From assembly GCA_002358575.1 (NCBI GenBank), contig DEPD01000024.1:77639-109935 (forward strand): a stretch of DNA of 32,297 nucleotides, written 5' to 3'. Below, in pieces: positions 23,809 to 32,297 of this stretch; positions within the stretch are counted from its first letter, which is position 1, and every line of letters starts with the position of its first letter. The notes under the pieces are model-generated. The model was not told where the DNA came from. It did no database searches and saw only the letters and a program-made list of their open reading frames with translations. The translations under genes were made by a program, and so were the position numbers. The DNA comes from Lachnospiraceae bacterium UBA3401 (lineage in GTDB: Bacteria; Bacillota; Clostridia; Lachnospirales; Lachnospiraceae).

Positions 23809-24600
23809 TTATACAATCGCTTTTTTAGGGCACTTTTCTTTGCAGGCTCCACAGCCTGTACATTTGTTCTGGTCAATATGTGCATGAAAATCTGTCACAG
23901 TAATTGCATTTGATGGACATACCTTTACGCAAAGGCTACATCCAATGCACCCCGTCTGACAAGCCTTTATAGTAACAGGTCCTTTGTCTTTAGAGCTGCA
24001 CGCCACCACCGCTTTTGCATCATAAGGTATCAATTCAATCAATTGTTTTGGACACGCAGCCACACACTTCCCGCACGCCTTGCACTTTTCCTTATCCACT
24101 TTTGCAATGCCGTTTACAATATGGATCGCGTCAAATGGACATGCTTTCACACAATTTCCATATCCAAGGCAACCATGATCACAGGACTTCGCACCGCCAT
24201 CTGGCACATACCGAACAATGCTGCAATCCTCCACACCGGAATACTCATAAATTTTTGTTGTTCGCTCACAGTCACCTGAACACTTTACAAAAGCTGTCAT
24301 TCGGACAGTATCACCTGCTTCCACTCCCATAATGGCAGCAACCTTTTTGCCAACTGATTCACCGCCGACAGGGCAAGCATTAACTGGCGCTTCGCCCTTT
24401 GCAATCGCCGCAGCCAATCCCGAACAGCCAGGATATCCACAGCCTCCGCAATTATTTCCAGGAAGTACTCCTAGCACTGCCTCCTCCTTTTCATCTACCT
24501 CTACTTTAAATACAATACTTGCAATCCCAAGGAAGATGCCTAAGAATAAACCAACTCCGCCTACGACGAGAACAGCGGTCAATATTGCTGTTATGCTCAT
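23809..24600 (-). CDS. rnfB: Rnf complex subunit RnfB
   Basis: RnfB is the iron-sulphur subunit that receives electrons from reduced ferredoxin. The 263 residues begin with a membrane helix (about residues 5-30). A [4Fe-4S] motif CGGCGYPGC (Cys51, 54, 59, with Cys76) follows, then four ferredoxin-type clusters: CLGYGNCVKACP, CKACGKCVAACP, CIGCSLCVKVCP and CTGCGACKEKCP. The ATG at 24600 has GGAGGAGG overlapping the rnfA stop, so translation is coupled. It is the last gene of the operon and is followed by the terminator at 23730-23771. Confidence 0.97.
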   Translation of the reverse strand: MSITAILTAVLVVGGVGLFLGIFLGIASIVFKVEVDEKEEAVLGVLPGNNCGGCGYPGCSGLAAAIAKGEAPVNACPVGGESVGKKVAAIMGVEAGDTVRMTAFVKCSGDCERTTKIYEYSGVEDCSIVRYVPDGGAKSCDHGCLGYGNCVKACPFDAIHIVNGIAKVDKEKCKACGKCVAACPKQLIELIPYDAKAVVACSSKDKGPVTIKACQTGCIGCSLCVKVCPSNAITVTDFHAHIDQNKCTGCGACKEKCPKKAIV

Positions 24601-24614
24601 ACTCTAACCTCCTC

Positions 24615-25202
24615 CTACAACAATCCCGAAAATCCACAAAAAGCAATCGCCATCAGCCCTGCTGTTATCAACACAATTGGCATTCCCTGAAAAGACTCTG
24701 GTATGTCATTGTATTCTATCTTTTCGCGTATTCCAGCAAGAATCACAATTGCGATCAAAAATCCAACCGCCGTGAATAACCCGCTTGCAATGCTAAATCC
24801 AATTCCATAATTTTTCTGCACATTTGTGAGCGCGATGCCAAGCACTGCACAGTTTGTCGTAATGAGTGGAAGGTACACGCCAAGTGCCTGATAAAGTGAT
24901 GGCACATATTTTCTTAAAAACATTTCCACAAACTGTACCAAGGCAGCAATTACTAATATAAATACAATTGTTTGCAGATAGGTAATGTCGAACCGCTCTA
25001 AGATTCCCTTATAGATGACAGCCGCCACACCAGAAGCAATCGTTATAACGAAAATAACCGCCCCACCCATGCCAACTGCCGTGTCAACCTTTTTGGAAAC
25101 GCCAAGGAACGGACAAAGCCCTAAGAACTGACTTAACACAACATTGCTTATCAGCGAGGAACTGATCATTAAAATCAATAAATCCTTTACTACACCAAGC
25201 AT
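24615..25202 (-). CDS. rnfA: Rnf complex subunit RnfA
   Basis: RnfA is a six-helix membrane subunit of the Rnf ion pump. The ATG at 25202 (MLGVVKDLLILM) follows AAAGGA; an in-frame start at 25241 would add an unrelated basic stretch. The 195 residues include VVLSQFLGLCPFLGVSK and VYLPLITTNCAVLGIAL, each with the conserved Cys that is thought to hold an intramembrane iron-sulphur cluster with RnfE. Confidence 0.96.
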   Translation of the reverse strand: MLGVVKDLLILMISSSLISNVVLSQFLGLCPFLGVSKKVDTAVGMGGAVIFVITIASGVAAVIYKGILERFDITYLQTIVFILVIAALVQFVEMFLRKYVPSLYQALGVYLPLITTNCAVLGIALTNVQKNYGIGFSIASGLFTAVGFLIAIVILAGIREKIEYNDIPESFQGMPIVLITAGLMAIAFCGFSGLL

Positions 25203-25290
25203 CTCTAATTCCTTTCTGCGCCTATATGCGCCTATTCCCATAATCCCTGATAAAAATTAGCAAATACGATTTGTATTCTATGGTGAAATA

Positions 25291-26097
25291 TTATTTTGAA
25301 TTATTTTTTGCATCTGCGACAGAACCTGCCGCCCCATTTATATCAACAAAACGATGTGCACATCCGCTGTCAGAACAACTTGCGCAGTCGGAATTACAAC
25401 CGGACTGAATTTTGTCCACATTCTGCCCTTTTTCCTGCATCTTTCTCTTGACACGGTTTTGAAGTGCAGTGAGCGCAGCAAGCACGAAAAATGCACCTGG
25501 CGCAAGCACAAAAATACTGATTGGTACATATTCAATTGGCTCCTGCCTTCCCAACAAAGAAGAAATGCCCCCTAAAACTTTGTTGATAACAGGTATGCCA
25601 AAAAGTTCTCCTGCTCCCAAAAGTTCTCGCACCATACCGATTGCAGTGAGTGCCACAGTAAATCCAAGTCCCATTCCAAGACCGTCAAATATTGACGGAA
25701 TCACAGGATTTTTAGAAGCGAAGGACTCTGCACGCCCAAGAATAATACAGTTTACAACAATCAGTGGAATATATAACCCGAGTGCTGCATTCAGACTTGG
25801 TATAAATCCTTCTAGCAACAGTTGAATCATGGTGACAAAAGATGCCACAATAACAATAAATGCTGGGATTCGGACCCTGTTGGGAATAATGTGTCTCAGC
25901 AAAGAAATAATTGCATTGCTCAGCACAAGCACTGCCGTCGTAGTCAATCCCATGCCAAGTCCATTGATGGCTGAAGTTGTCACTGCAAGTGTCGGGCACA
26001 TGCCAAGAGTCAGCACAAAGGTAGGATTTTCCTTTACAAGTCCATTAAAAAATATTTCCATGGAGTTTTGCTTTGCTTCACTGTTCCTGTCACTCAT
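25291..26097 (-). CDS. rnfE: Rnf complex subunit RnfE with Cys-rich tail
   Basis: RnfE is the second RnfA-like membrane subunit. The ATG at 26097 (MSDRNSEAK) has AAGGAGG nine bases upstream and overlaps the rnfG stop (ATGAGTGA); a GTG at 26106 is less likely. The 268 residues contain VLTLGMCPTLAVTTSAINGLGMG and YIPLIVVNCIILGRAE, the counterparts of the RnfA cysteine motifs. The protein is longer than many RnfE (about 200-230). The extra C-terminal tail has four cysteines at about residues 234, 238, 241 and 246. Confidence 0.95.
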   Translation of the reverse strand: MSDRNSEAKQNSMEIFFNGLVKENPTFVLTLGMCPTLAVTTSAINGLGMGLTTTAVLVLSNAIISLLRHIIPNRVRIPAFIVIVASFVTMIQLLLEGFIPSLNAALGLYIPLIVVNCIILGRAESFASKNPVIPSIFDGLGMGLGFTVALTAIGMVRELLGAGELFGIPVINKVLGGISSLLGRQEPIEYVPISIFVLAPGAFFVLAALTALQNRVKRKMQEKGQNVDKIQSGCNSDCASCSDSGCAHRFVDINGAAGSVADAKNNSK

Positions 26098-26719
26098 TAA
26101 TGGCACCTCCTTCGTTTCCTGTAAGTACGCTGTTAAAAAACAGCAAACCGCTATTCACGCCATTTACAATTGCATTTGTTGTGATTGTCGCGCCACTGAT
26201 TGTATCTATTTCACTGTCCTTTGTCGAACCTGACTTTGTGTATGTAAAGCTTTCAACCTTTTTATTTGCAAACTGCGGTACAAGCACATCCCCCGCTTTC
26301 ATGCCAAGTCCAGCAGTCTCTGAGATACTTAACAGAGATATTCCATTCAATGTCCCGTCAAGAGTCACTCCCATAGAAAACTGAATGTCACCACCATATC
26401 CCTCATGATCCGTTACAGTGATCACATATCCCATCAATTGTCCAGAGCTGTCGAGTGCTTGCATTACCTCATCGATATCTACATTAGAATTCTTCCCAGC
26501 CATAAAATATGCAGTTGGACCCTCCTCACTCAACATAGGTTCAAAAGTTTCCGCCGCCGCAAATACATTCTTACATGCCTCAGCTTTTGCCTTCGCCTTC
26601 TGCTGTGCAATGGGCTCCTTTGTGACATCATACACAAATCCCAGCAGCAGCCCTGCTACAAGTGTGATTGCAAAGAGGATAAGCGCGTCTTTTATCATTG
26701 ATTTTTTCTCGTTATCCAT
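26090..26719 (-). CDS. rnfG: Rnf complex subunit RnfG
   Basis: RnfG is an extracytoplasmic FMN protein anchored by one N-terminal helix (about residues 10-30). The 209 residues carry the covalent flavinylation motif SGATIT at about 175-180, with Thr178 as the expected attachment site. The AGLGMKAG segment typical of FMN-binding domains lies near 136-143. It begins one base after the rnfD stop and its own stop overlaps rnfE. Confidence 0.96.
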   Translation of the reverse strand: MDNEKKSMIKDALILFAITLVAGLLLGFVYDVTKEPIAQQKAKAKAEACKNVFAAAETFEPMLSEEGPTAYFMAGKNSNVDIDEVMQALDSSGQLMGYVITVTDHEGYGGDIQFSMGVTLDGTLNGISLLSISETAGLGMKAGDVLVPQFANKKVESFTYTKSGSTKDSEIDTISGATITTNAIVNGVNSGLLFFNSVLTGNEGGAINE

Positions 26720-26720
26720 T

Positions 26721-27656
26721 TCACACTGCCTCCTTCTTTACTTTCTTTTTGCCAAATGCGATAGGCTTTGTAAATCGTTCTATCAAAGGAACCAACAGAT
26801 TTCCAAGAATAATCGCATAGGAAACACCCTCCGCAGATGGTCCAAATATTCTAAAAATACCTGTCATAATTCCCAAAAACACCCCGAATACATACTGTCC
26901 ATTCTTTGTGACGGGCCTTGTCACATAATCTGTCGCCATAAAAAAGGCACCCAACATCAGACCGCCCCCTGCAAGCTGTGACAAAATATAATTGATATCT
27001 AATCCACGTCCGCTAAACAGTAGGATAAACACAACAAAACTGAGAATATAAGTGCCTGGAACGCGCAAATCAATAACCTTCATCACAAGAAGGAATATTG
27101 CGCCAATCAAAAGTGCAATCATACTTGTCTCACCGATAGTACCTGCAGTGCGCCCAACAATCATATTCAGAAGCTCTGGTGTACTCTCCCCTGTCTTGAT
27201 TGCTGCAAGTGGTGTCGCGCCTGTATAGGCATCACAATCAAAATTTGTCATAATAGAAGTAAACGAAATCATTAGGAAACAACGAGCGCCAAGTGCTGGA
27301 TTCATAAAGTTCTGCCCTAGACCACCAAAAAGCATTTTTACAACAATAATTGCAAAGACACCGCCAATCACACCGATCCACAATGGTGCGCTTGGTGGTA
27401 GATTTAGTGCCAATAACAATCCTGTAACCGCAGCAGAAAAATCACCGATAGATATTTTCTTATGCATACATCTGTCATATATGTACTCAGTCAACACGGT
27501 TGTCGCCACAGTAATCAACACCTGAAACAACGCATGGAGACCAAAATGAAATACTCCGAATACAGTCGCCGGAAGCAAAGCAATCACCACATACTGCATA
27601 ATGCGGGCTGTCGTATCCTTTGAACGTATATGCGGGTTTGATGATACCTTAAACAT
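26721..27656 (-). CDS. rnfD: Rnf complex subunit RnfD
   Basis: RnfD is a polytopic membrane subunit with a covalently bound FMN. The ATG at 27656 (MFKVSSNPHIRS) follows GAGGAG; a start at 27671 has no SD. The 311 residues have about nine hydrophobic segments, the GLGQNFMNPALGARCFL block and the flavinylation motif YTGATPLAAIK. The end is basic (KKKVKKEAV). Confidence 0.96.
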   Translation of the reverse strand: MFKVSSNPHIRSKDTTARIMQYVVIALLPATVFGVFHFGLHALFQVLITVATTVLTEYIYDRCMHKKISIGDFSAAVTGLLLALNLPPSAPLWIGVIGGVFAIIVVKMLFGGLGQNFMNPALGARCFLMISFTSIMTNFDCDAYTGATPLAAIKTGESTPELLNMIVGRTAGTIGETSMIALLIGAIFLLVMKVIDLRVPGTYILSFVVFILLFSGRGLDINYILSQLAGGGLMLGAFFMATDYVTRPVTKNGQYVFGVFLGIMTGIFRIFGPSAEGVSYAIILGNLLVPLIERFTKPIAFGKKKVKKEAV

Positions 27657-27716
27657 ATTTTTTCTCCTCACTTCTTATTTTCGCATGAATTTTTAAAATA
27701 CCCTTAGAATACAGTT

Positions 27717-29033
27717 TCATGCCTTTTTCTTTTTGCCCAAAATCGTTTTTCGCATAGACTTAATGTATTGGGTCAACTGGCGTTTTGCTGGACAGATAAA
27801 GCTACAGCAGCCACACTCACAGCATTCCATGCCGTCATTTGCTATAAAAGCCTCCTCATCTCCATGCTCTGCAAGTACAGCTAGTTTTCTGGGAACAACT
27901 CTTCCTGGACACACATCCACACAGCGCCCGCAGTTAATGCAAGGACTCGGTTCCATTGCTGATACTTCATCTTTGGTCAGACACAAAAGTGCCGATGCTG
28001 TCTTTGTCGTAGGCACATTCAAATCAAACAGTGCAAAACCCATCATCGGACCACCTGACACCACTTTCTCCGGCTCTGTTTTAAATCCGCCTGCCTCCTC
28101 TATAAGGTCATGATAATTCATTCCAATTCGCACATAGAAATTCCGCGGATCATTCACCGCATCACCTGTGACAGTGACAATTCTATTCATCAGCGGTTTT
28201 CCCTCCGCCACTGCATGATAAACTGCCACTATCGTATCCACGTTGTCAACCACACATCCCGCGTCTGCCGGAAGCATAGATGAATTGATCTCTCTGCCAG
28301 TTGTCGCATAAATTAGCTGTCGTTCTGCTCCCTGCGGATACTTTGTTTTAAGCGCCTTTACCTCTATGCGGCTTTCCTTCTGTGCGAGCTGTGTCAACCG
28401 CTCTATACAGTCTGGCTTATTGTCCTCCACCGCTAAAATTCCCTGCGCATTGTCAAACAGACGCAGAATAATCTTCATACCATCAATTAATTTCTGTGGT
28501 TCTTCCAACATTCTGCGGTAATCTGAAGTCAGATAAGGTTCGCACTCTGCACAGTTTGCAATCACATAGGTTATCTTGTCTGGCTCTTTTGGTGACAGCT
28601 TTACATGTGTTGGAAAGCCTGCACCCCCCATCCCAACAACGCCTGCCTCTTTGATTAAATCCAAAATTTCTTTTTTGCTCAACTTCTCAGGATCATGTGC
28701 TGTGTACACAACCTCCTCGAACAATCCATCATTGTCAATAATAATGGAATTTACCATATCCCCTGTGACAACACGCCTAGGTTCTATCATCTTGACTGTT
28801 CCAGACACTGTCGCATAAATTGGGGCGGACACAAATCCGCCTGCCTCCGCAATTTTTTGACCAGCAAGCACCTTGTCACCCTTTTTTACCACCGGAACCG
28901 CCGGCGCACCAATATGCTGGCTGAGTGGATACACCATCTCCCCTTTCGGCACAATGGTTTTCATGGGCTTATCCTTTGACAAATCCTTGCCATCATAAGG
29001 ATGTACACCGCCTCGAAATGTAAGTTTTGCCAT
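27717..29033 (-). CDS. rnfC: Rnf complex subunit RnfC
   Basis: RnfC is the peripheral subunit that binds NADH and FMN. The 438 residues carry GGVHPYDGKDLS at the N-terminus, a GMGGAGFPTHVK Rossmann-like motif (near residue 133), and two [4Fe-4S] motifs, CINCGRCVDVCP and CCECGCCSFICP, in the last 80 residues. The ATG at 29033 follows AAGGAG by seven bases. It is the first gene of the rnfCDGEAB operon, separated from rnfD by 60 bases. Confidence 0.97.
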   Translation of the reverse strand: MAKLTFRGGVHPYDGKDLSKDKPMKTIVPKGEMVYPLSQHIGAPAVPVVKKGDKVLAGQKIAEAGGFVSAPIYATVSGTVKMIEPRRVVTGDMVNSIIIDNDGLFEEVVYTAHDPEKLSKKEILDLIKEAGVVGMGGAGFPTHVKLSPKEPDKITYVIANCAECEPYLTSDYRRMLEEPQKLIDGMKIILRLFDNAQGILAVEDNKPDCIERLTQLAQKESRIEVKALKTKYPQGAERQLIYATTGREINSSMLPADAGCVVDNVDTIVAVYHAVAEGKPLMNRIVTVTGDAVNDPRNFYVRIGMNYHDLIEEAGGFKTEPEKVVSGGPMMGFALFDLNVPTTKTASALLCLTKDEVSAMEPSPCINCGRCVDVCPGRVVPRKLAVLAEHGDEEAFIANDGMECCECGCCSFICPAKRQLTQYIKSMRKTILGKKKKA

Positions 29034-29076
29034 CTTTTGCTCCTTCTTTCCTTTTATTTGAAAACTTTCTACCTAC

Positions 29077-29105
29077 ATTATACTATTTCTTTCTAAAAAT
29101 TTCAC
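29077..29105 (-). promoter_or_regulatory. Sigma-A-type promoter of the rnf operon
   Basis: On the minus strand, TATAAT (29077-29082) follows GTGAAA (29100-29105, 4 of 6) with a 17-base spacer. The start would be near 29070, giving a leader of about 37 bases before the rnfC ATG. Confidence 0.65.
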
Positions 29106-29218
29106 TAATTTTTACAAAAATATATTATTTTCCATAAATTTTTATTGCATTATTCCTATGTGTTTCACAGTGTAACTATTTTAGCAAATGTTCAAAAAAA
29201 ACAGCTTTTTGATATAGG

Positions 29219-29297
29219 TGTGAATTGCACACAAAATACCACAAAGCAGACATTTTGGCACTGGCTCCGACACCATGCAGCAAGGGTATGGTGTCGG
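29219..29297 (-). repeat. Structured repeat copy B plus adjacent hairpin
   Basis: Segment 29219-29262 is related to 10708-10760. It includes a 9-base-pair hairpin (29232-29240 with 29249-29257) whose minus-strand RNA keeps pairing with two G-U pairs. Next to it, CCGACACCAT (29267-29276) pairs perfectly with ATGGTGTCGG (29288-29297) around an 11-base loop. Direct repeats of GTAACTAT lie nearby (29172 and 29308). The whole lies in the gene-free 29034-29468 stretch between divergent promoters. Confidence 0.5.
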
Positions 29298-29345
29298 TGT
29301 AAAAAGTAACTATGCTACAGCAAAAATGCCAACAGCATTCCCGAA

Positions 29346-29379
29346 TTGACACAAAGTATTGCATGTGATAAGTTATAAT
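29346..29379 (+). promoter_or_regulatory. Possible promoter of the exonuclease gene
   Basis: A perfect TTGACA (29346-29351) and a perfect TATAAT (29374-29379) are present on the plus strand, but 22 bases apart, longer than the usual 16-18. Either an activator compensates or only the -10 region is used. Confidence 0.4.
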
Positions 29380-29468
29380 AAACGATACATAGAAAACTTA
29401 ACTGCTTTGCAGTATCAATCAGCGCGTAAGAAAATCTTTTTTCATTAAAATTCACATAAGAAAGGATT

Positions 29469-30611
29469 GTGCGAATCAACATTATGAAATGTATTCAAAA
29501 AGACTTGGGGATTCTGTCTCCGAAATATCCAATCGAAAATTTTTGTGTGCCAAAACAGACATTATTTATTGATATAGAAACAACCGGATTTTATGTGCGC
29601 AGCTCTAATCTCTATATGATTGGCTGCGCCTATCTCGATGAATCCGCTGACAAACCCTCTTGTTGGAACACAATTCAGTGGCTTGCTGCCAATTATGAAG
29701 AAGAGTTGAGTGTATTGAACGCTTTTGTGGATTTTGCAAAATCATATCGCTTCCTAATTCATTTTAATGGCAACCGATTTGATATTCCCTATTTACAAAA
29801 CAAACTGCAACAGTACAATCTCTCATTCAGTTTTGATAACCTAGAAGGAATTGATATCTACAGACGACTGGCGCCCTACAAGACTTTCCTAAAACTTCCA
29901 AATTGTAAGCAAAAAACCATTGAGAACTTTATTGGCAATACTACTCGCAAGGACCAGTATACAGGCGGTGAGTTGATTGATATTTATCATGAATATGTAC
30001 TAAATCATGACGAAAAAAAAGAACATTTTCTCCTGCTCCACAATGAAGAAGACCTCAAAGGAATGCTTGAAATTGTTGCTGCTCTCGCAATTCCTGACTT
30101 ATTCCATCTTCCAGTCAAAGTCACAAAAGTTCAGGCAAACTACTATCAAGACGTAAAACAAAAACAGTGTTCGGAAATTCTTATGAACCTAAAGCTTCCA
30201 ACTGCGTTGCCTACAGAACTATCTTATGGAGCCAACAATTGCTATTTTACTGGTTATGGCGAGGACGGCAAATTGCGCGTTCCAATTTATGAAGGTGAAC
30301 TGAAATACTTTTACTCTAACTACAAGGATTATTATTATCTTCCCAAAGAAGATATTGCAATCCATAAATCTGTGGCTTCCTTCGTTGACAAAAATTACCG
30401 TCAACAAGCGACGGCTAGAAACTGTTACACGCGAAAAATATCCTCTTATCTCCCTCAATGGGATAATCTTTTCACTCCATTTTTCAAAAAGGACTATGAT
30501 GATAAAAGCCTATTTTTTGAGTTAACTGATGAGCTAAAAACAAAACGTGATGTATTTAGTTTGTATGCACACCATATTCTTGAGATGATGGCAGCATATC
30601 GAATCGCATAG
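29469..30611 (+). CDS. YprB-like RNase H-fold exonuclease protein
   Basis: The 380-residue protein has an N-terminal DEDD-type 3'-5' exonuclease fold of the YprB/RNase_H_2 group. FIDIETTG supplies Asp35 and Glu37, HFNGNRFDIPYL supplies Asp105, and LLHNEEDLKGM supplies His191 and Asp195. All expected metal ligands are present, so it is probably active on DNA or RNA ends. The C-terminal half (about residues 205-380) is unlike any domain I recognise and is rich in Tyr and Lys. The start is uncertain: GTG at 29469 is close to AAAGG, while ATG at 29484 lacks an SD. It is a single-gene unit that converges on the next gene. Confidence 0.8.
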   Translation: MRINIMKCIQKDLGILSPKYPIENFCVPKQTLFIDIETTGFYVRSSNLYMIGCAYLDESADKPSCWNTIQWLAANYEEELSVLNAFVDFAKSYRFLIHFNGNRFDIPYLQNKLQQYNLSFSFDNLEGIDIYRRLAPYKTFLKLPNCKQKTIENFIGNTTRKDQYTGGELIDIYHEYVLNHDEKKEHFLLLHNEEDLKGMLEIVAALAIPDLFHLPVKVTKVQANYYQDVKQKQCSEILMNLKLPTALPTELSYGANNCYFTGYGEDGKLRVPIYEGELKYFYSNYKDYYYLPKEDIAIHKSVASFVDKNYRQQATARNCYTRKISSYLPQWDNLFTPFFKKDYDDKSLFFELTDELKTKRDVFSLYAHHILEMMAAYRIA

Positions 30612-30635
30612 AGAAAAATCAAATAGTTCGTACTT

Positions 30636-30676
30636 ATAAAGAAGCCTAATCTTGTTAAAAGATTAAGCTTCTTTAT
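30636..30676. terminator. Strong hairpin between convergent genes
   Basis: ATAAAGAAGC and the next 8 bases (30636-30653) pair with 30659-30676 over 17 of 18 positions around a 5-base loop. The arms are A-rich on one side and T-rich on the other. The position, between two convergent genes, fits a shared terminator. Confidence 0.7.
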
Positions 30677-30772
30677 ACTAATCTCCATGATTCTGCTAAC
30701 GCTGCCAGCTCAAACAAAAATGAAAAATACTGTCTTTTGCTGCCTTAGAACTATTTTTCACACTATTCTTTC

Positions 30773-32212
30773 TTATCGATTCATGAGATAATTCCCTAAT
30801 GGAAAGGAAAGCAAGTACACCATTTCGGGAATCAATGCAATACTTGCATTGAGCAATAGACGCACGATGGCATACTTTCGTATATTCACTGTTTCATTTT
30901 GAGTACATTTTCCCTGTCTTGACAACCATACAACTGTCAAAATACAAACCCAAAATATAGCAAAAAAAACGGAAGAATAAAAATCTATTCGCGTATAACG
31001 GTTAAAAACTTCTAGCGTAATTAAATATTCTGGCCTGCCAAACAGTTTTTCTAACATCATTCCTTCCATATGGTTTGTCTCATATACCCAATAATTCCCT
31101 CCATACTGATTTAATATAAGCCCTGCCATACCAATCGTTTCAAACAAAATCAATTGGTTAAAATTATTAGAATTATACACCATAAGCATTGCTAAAAACG
31201 GTGATAGATATATAAACCAATATGGATTACTATCAAAAGAAGTAAGAATCACAAACATAACTACTAAAGGAATTAAAATCGAATAGTAATTATATTCTTC
31301 TGGACTCTCTATATTTGTCAAATAACAATAAACACAAATAATTCCAAATAAAATAATAATTAATGGCACCGCACTGTTAAATAATGGCACCTTATTCCCC
31401 AAAAATGCCTGTAGAAAATGATTTCTTATTTCCTCTTTAATATTTGCTGCCGCTGTATTCGTGGGAAATCCAATTCCAACAAATATTGTAAAGGATAATG
31501 CAAGAAGCGTTTTAAAGATAATTTTTAGAATATTTTTTTCATAAAGTAGCACTAACGGTATAAATATAAATAAAGGAAACAATTTAAACGAAATTGCTAT
31601 TGAAAAAAATAAGATAAACTTTTTATATTTTTTTCTTTGATAATAATATATTCCCAATAGTAAAAAGGGAAAAGCCAACACGTCTAATTGTCCTACTAAT
31701 CCAATCTCAACAAAAACTACTGCAGAGGATAAAAATAAATATGCTGCCCATTTCGCATTCACTTCATTAATTTTAATATTTTTGCAAATAAAATAAATTA
31801 GATATGCTGTAATGAGAAGTGCGACAATATAAATTGATTTCGCATATAGCATAGTCCATATACATGAAGTTTCTTCTATCCCTGTGATTTTACAGAAAAT
31901 CCATAATGGTGCTCCCCATATTCCAAGTACTATATAAACAGGAAAATCATATATCAACTCATAAGCACCGCCTATATTGTTTTCCCTATAATAAGTTAGC
32001 ATATTATTTCCGTACTCGTAAAAATTTTTTAGTCCCCCGCCTTCAAAAATACTTCCCCAAAAATTGACTTCATAATGCGCAAATGCTTTCATATCCCCAT
32101 ACATCATAGAGGCAAATGGAACCAAGAAAAGAATGAAAAATATAATATACTCTCTCTTTTTAGGTGGCTGCATATCATTTAGTAATGTCTGAAATTTTTT
32201 TAATAAATTCAT
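30773..32212 (-). CDS. GT-C-like polytopic membrane protein
   Basis: The 479-residue protein has a short basic N-terminus and about 11-12 hydrophobic segments. An extracytoplasmic-type loop after the first helix has YEVNFWGSIFEGGGLKNFYE (near residue 48). The segment VGQLDVLAFPFLLLGIYY (near 173-190) and a Lys-rich turn RKKYKKFILFF resemble GT-C glycosyltransferases that use polyprenyl-linked sugars. No catalytic residue can be named with certainty, so a glycosyl or mannosyl transferase role is inference. The ATG at 32212 follows GAGGAG. The coding DNA is visibly more AT-rich than the operons to its left. Confidence 0.7.
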   Translation of the reverse strand: MNLLKKFQTLLNDMQPPKKREYIIFFILFLVPFASMMYGDMKAFAHYEVNFWGSIFEGGGLKNFYEYGNNMLTYYRENNIGGAYELIYDFPVYIVLGIWGAPLWIFCKITGIEETSCIWTMLYAKSIYIVALLITAYLIYFICKNIKINEVNAKWAAYLFLSSAVVFVEIGLVGQLDVLAFPFLLLGIYYYQRKKYKKFILFFSIAISFKLFPLFIFIPLVLLYEKNILKIIFKTLLALSFTIFVGIGFPTNTAAANIKEEIRNHFLQAFLGNKVPLFNSAVPLIIILFGIICVYCYLTNIESPEEYNYYSILIPLVVMFVILTSFDSNPYWFIYLSPFLAMLMVYNSNNFNQLILFETIGMAGLILNQYGGNYWVYETNHMEGMMLEKLFGRPEYLITLEVFNRYTRIDFYSSVFFAIFWVCILTVVWLSRQGKCTQNETVNIRKYAIVRLLLNASIALIPEMVYLLSFPLGNYLMNR

Positions 32213-32297
32213 CCTATCTCTCCTCGTATAATAAGTTTGTAAGCAAGAAATATCGCTTATGAGCTTATTCTTTTGTCTAAAGCCAATGGGCTTCCTG

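Noticed and set aside
1..32297. CRISPR array, tRNA, rRNA, prophage or toxin-antitoxin locus
   Set aside because: No regularly spaced repeats, no tRNA-like cloverleaf with conserved arms, and no phage or toxin-antitoxin proteins were seen on either strand.

Overview
This window looks like chromosomal DNA from an anaerobic, spore-forming Clostridia, most likely a Lachnospiraceae-type gut bacterium. The signs are a complete spoIIIAA-AH sporulation operon, a six-gene Rnf complex, the DXP isoprenoid genes, AT-rich intergenic DNA and strong Shine-Dalgarno (SD) sites. I see no rRNA or tRNA gene, CRISPR array, prophage or transposase gene. The species assignment is inference.

Layout. Positions 117-9233 hold a minus-strand housekeeping block, in transcription order asp23, nusB, xseA, xseB, ispA, dxs, tlyA, nadK, argR, recN. 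Positions 9415-12403 hold a transglutaminase-like lipoprotein and prfC, placed between that block and the spoIIIA operon (12552-17612). The spoIIIA operon has a near-consensus sigma-E promoter. Positions 17785-23728 are an accessory stretch: a sugar O-acetyltransferase, an NSS-family sodium symporter, an unknown acidic protein, a lipoprotein nuclease, a DUF6512-type membrane protein and a DUF1062 protein. Positions 23809-29033 are rnfCDGEAB on the minus strand behind a sigma-A-type promoter. Positions 29469-32212 hold a YprB-like exonuclease on the plus strand and a GT-C-like membrane protein on the minus strand.

How the genes work together. Dxs and IspA sit in one cluster and supply isoprenoid precursors and prenyl diphosphates. 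XseA/XseB, RecN and perhaps the YprB-like protein act on DNA. SpoIIIAA-AH build the mother-cell half of the forespore channel. The Rnf complex couples ferredoxin:NAD+ electron transfer to an ion gradient, which the sodium symporter may use (inference).

The most unusual content lies between genes. (1) Two copies of a short non-autonomous element (4000-4158 and 22805-23011) share nearly identical arms, inverted ends and a built-in outward promoter. One copy supplies the last codons and stop of dxs and points a promoter antisense to it. The other places a promoter upstream of the DUF1062 gene. (2) A 187-base element (21969-22155) folds into long helices in which three G-U pairs of one arm work only in plus-strand RNA; it sits directly upstream of the DUF6512-type gene. 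(3) Two related hairpins (about 10732 and 29232) keep their pairing despite base changes. (4) A triple-hairpin element (19945-20072) contains the stop codon of the unknown acidic gene. None of these could be searched against a database here.
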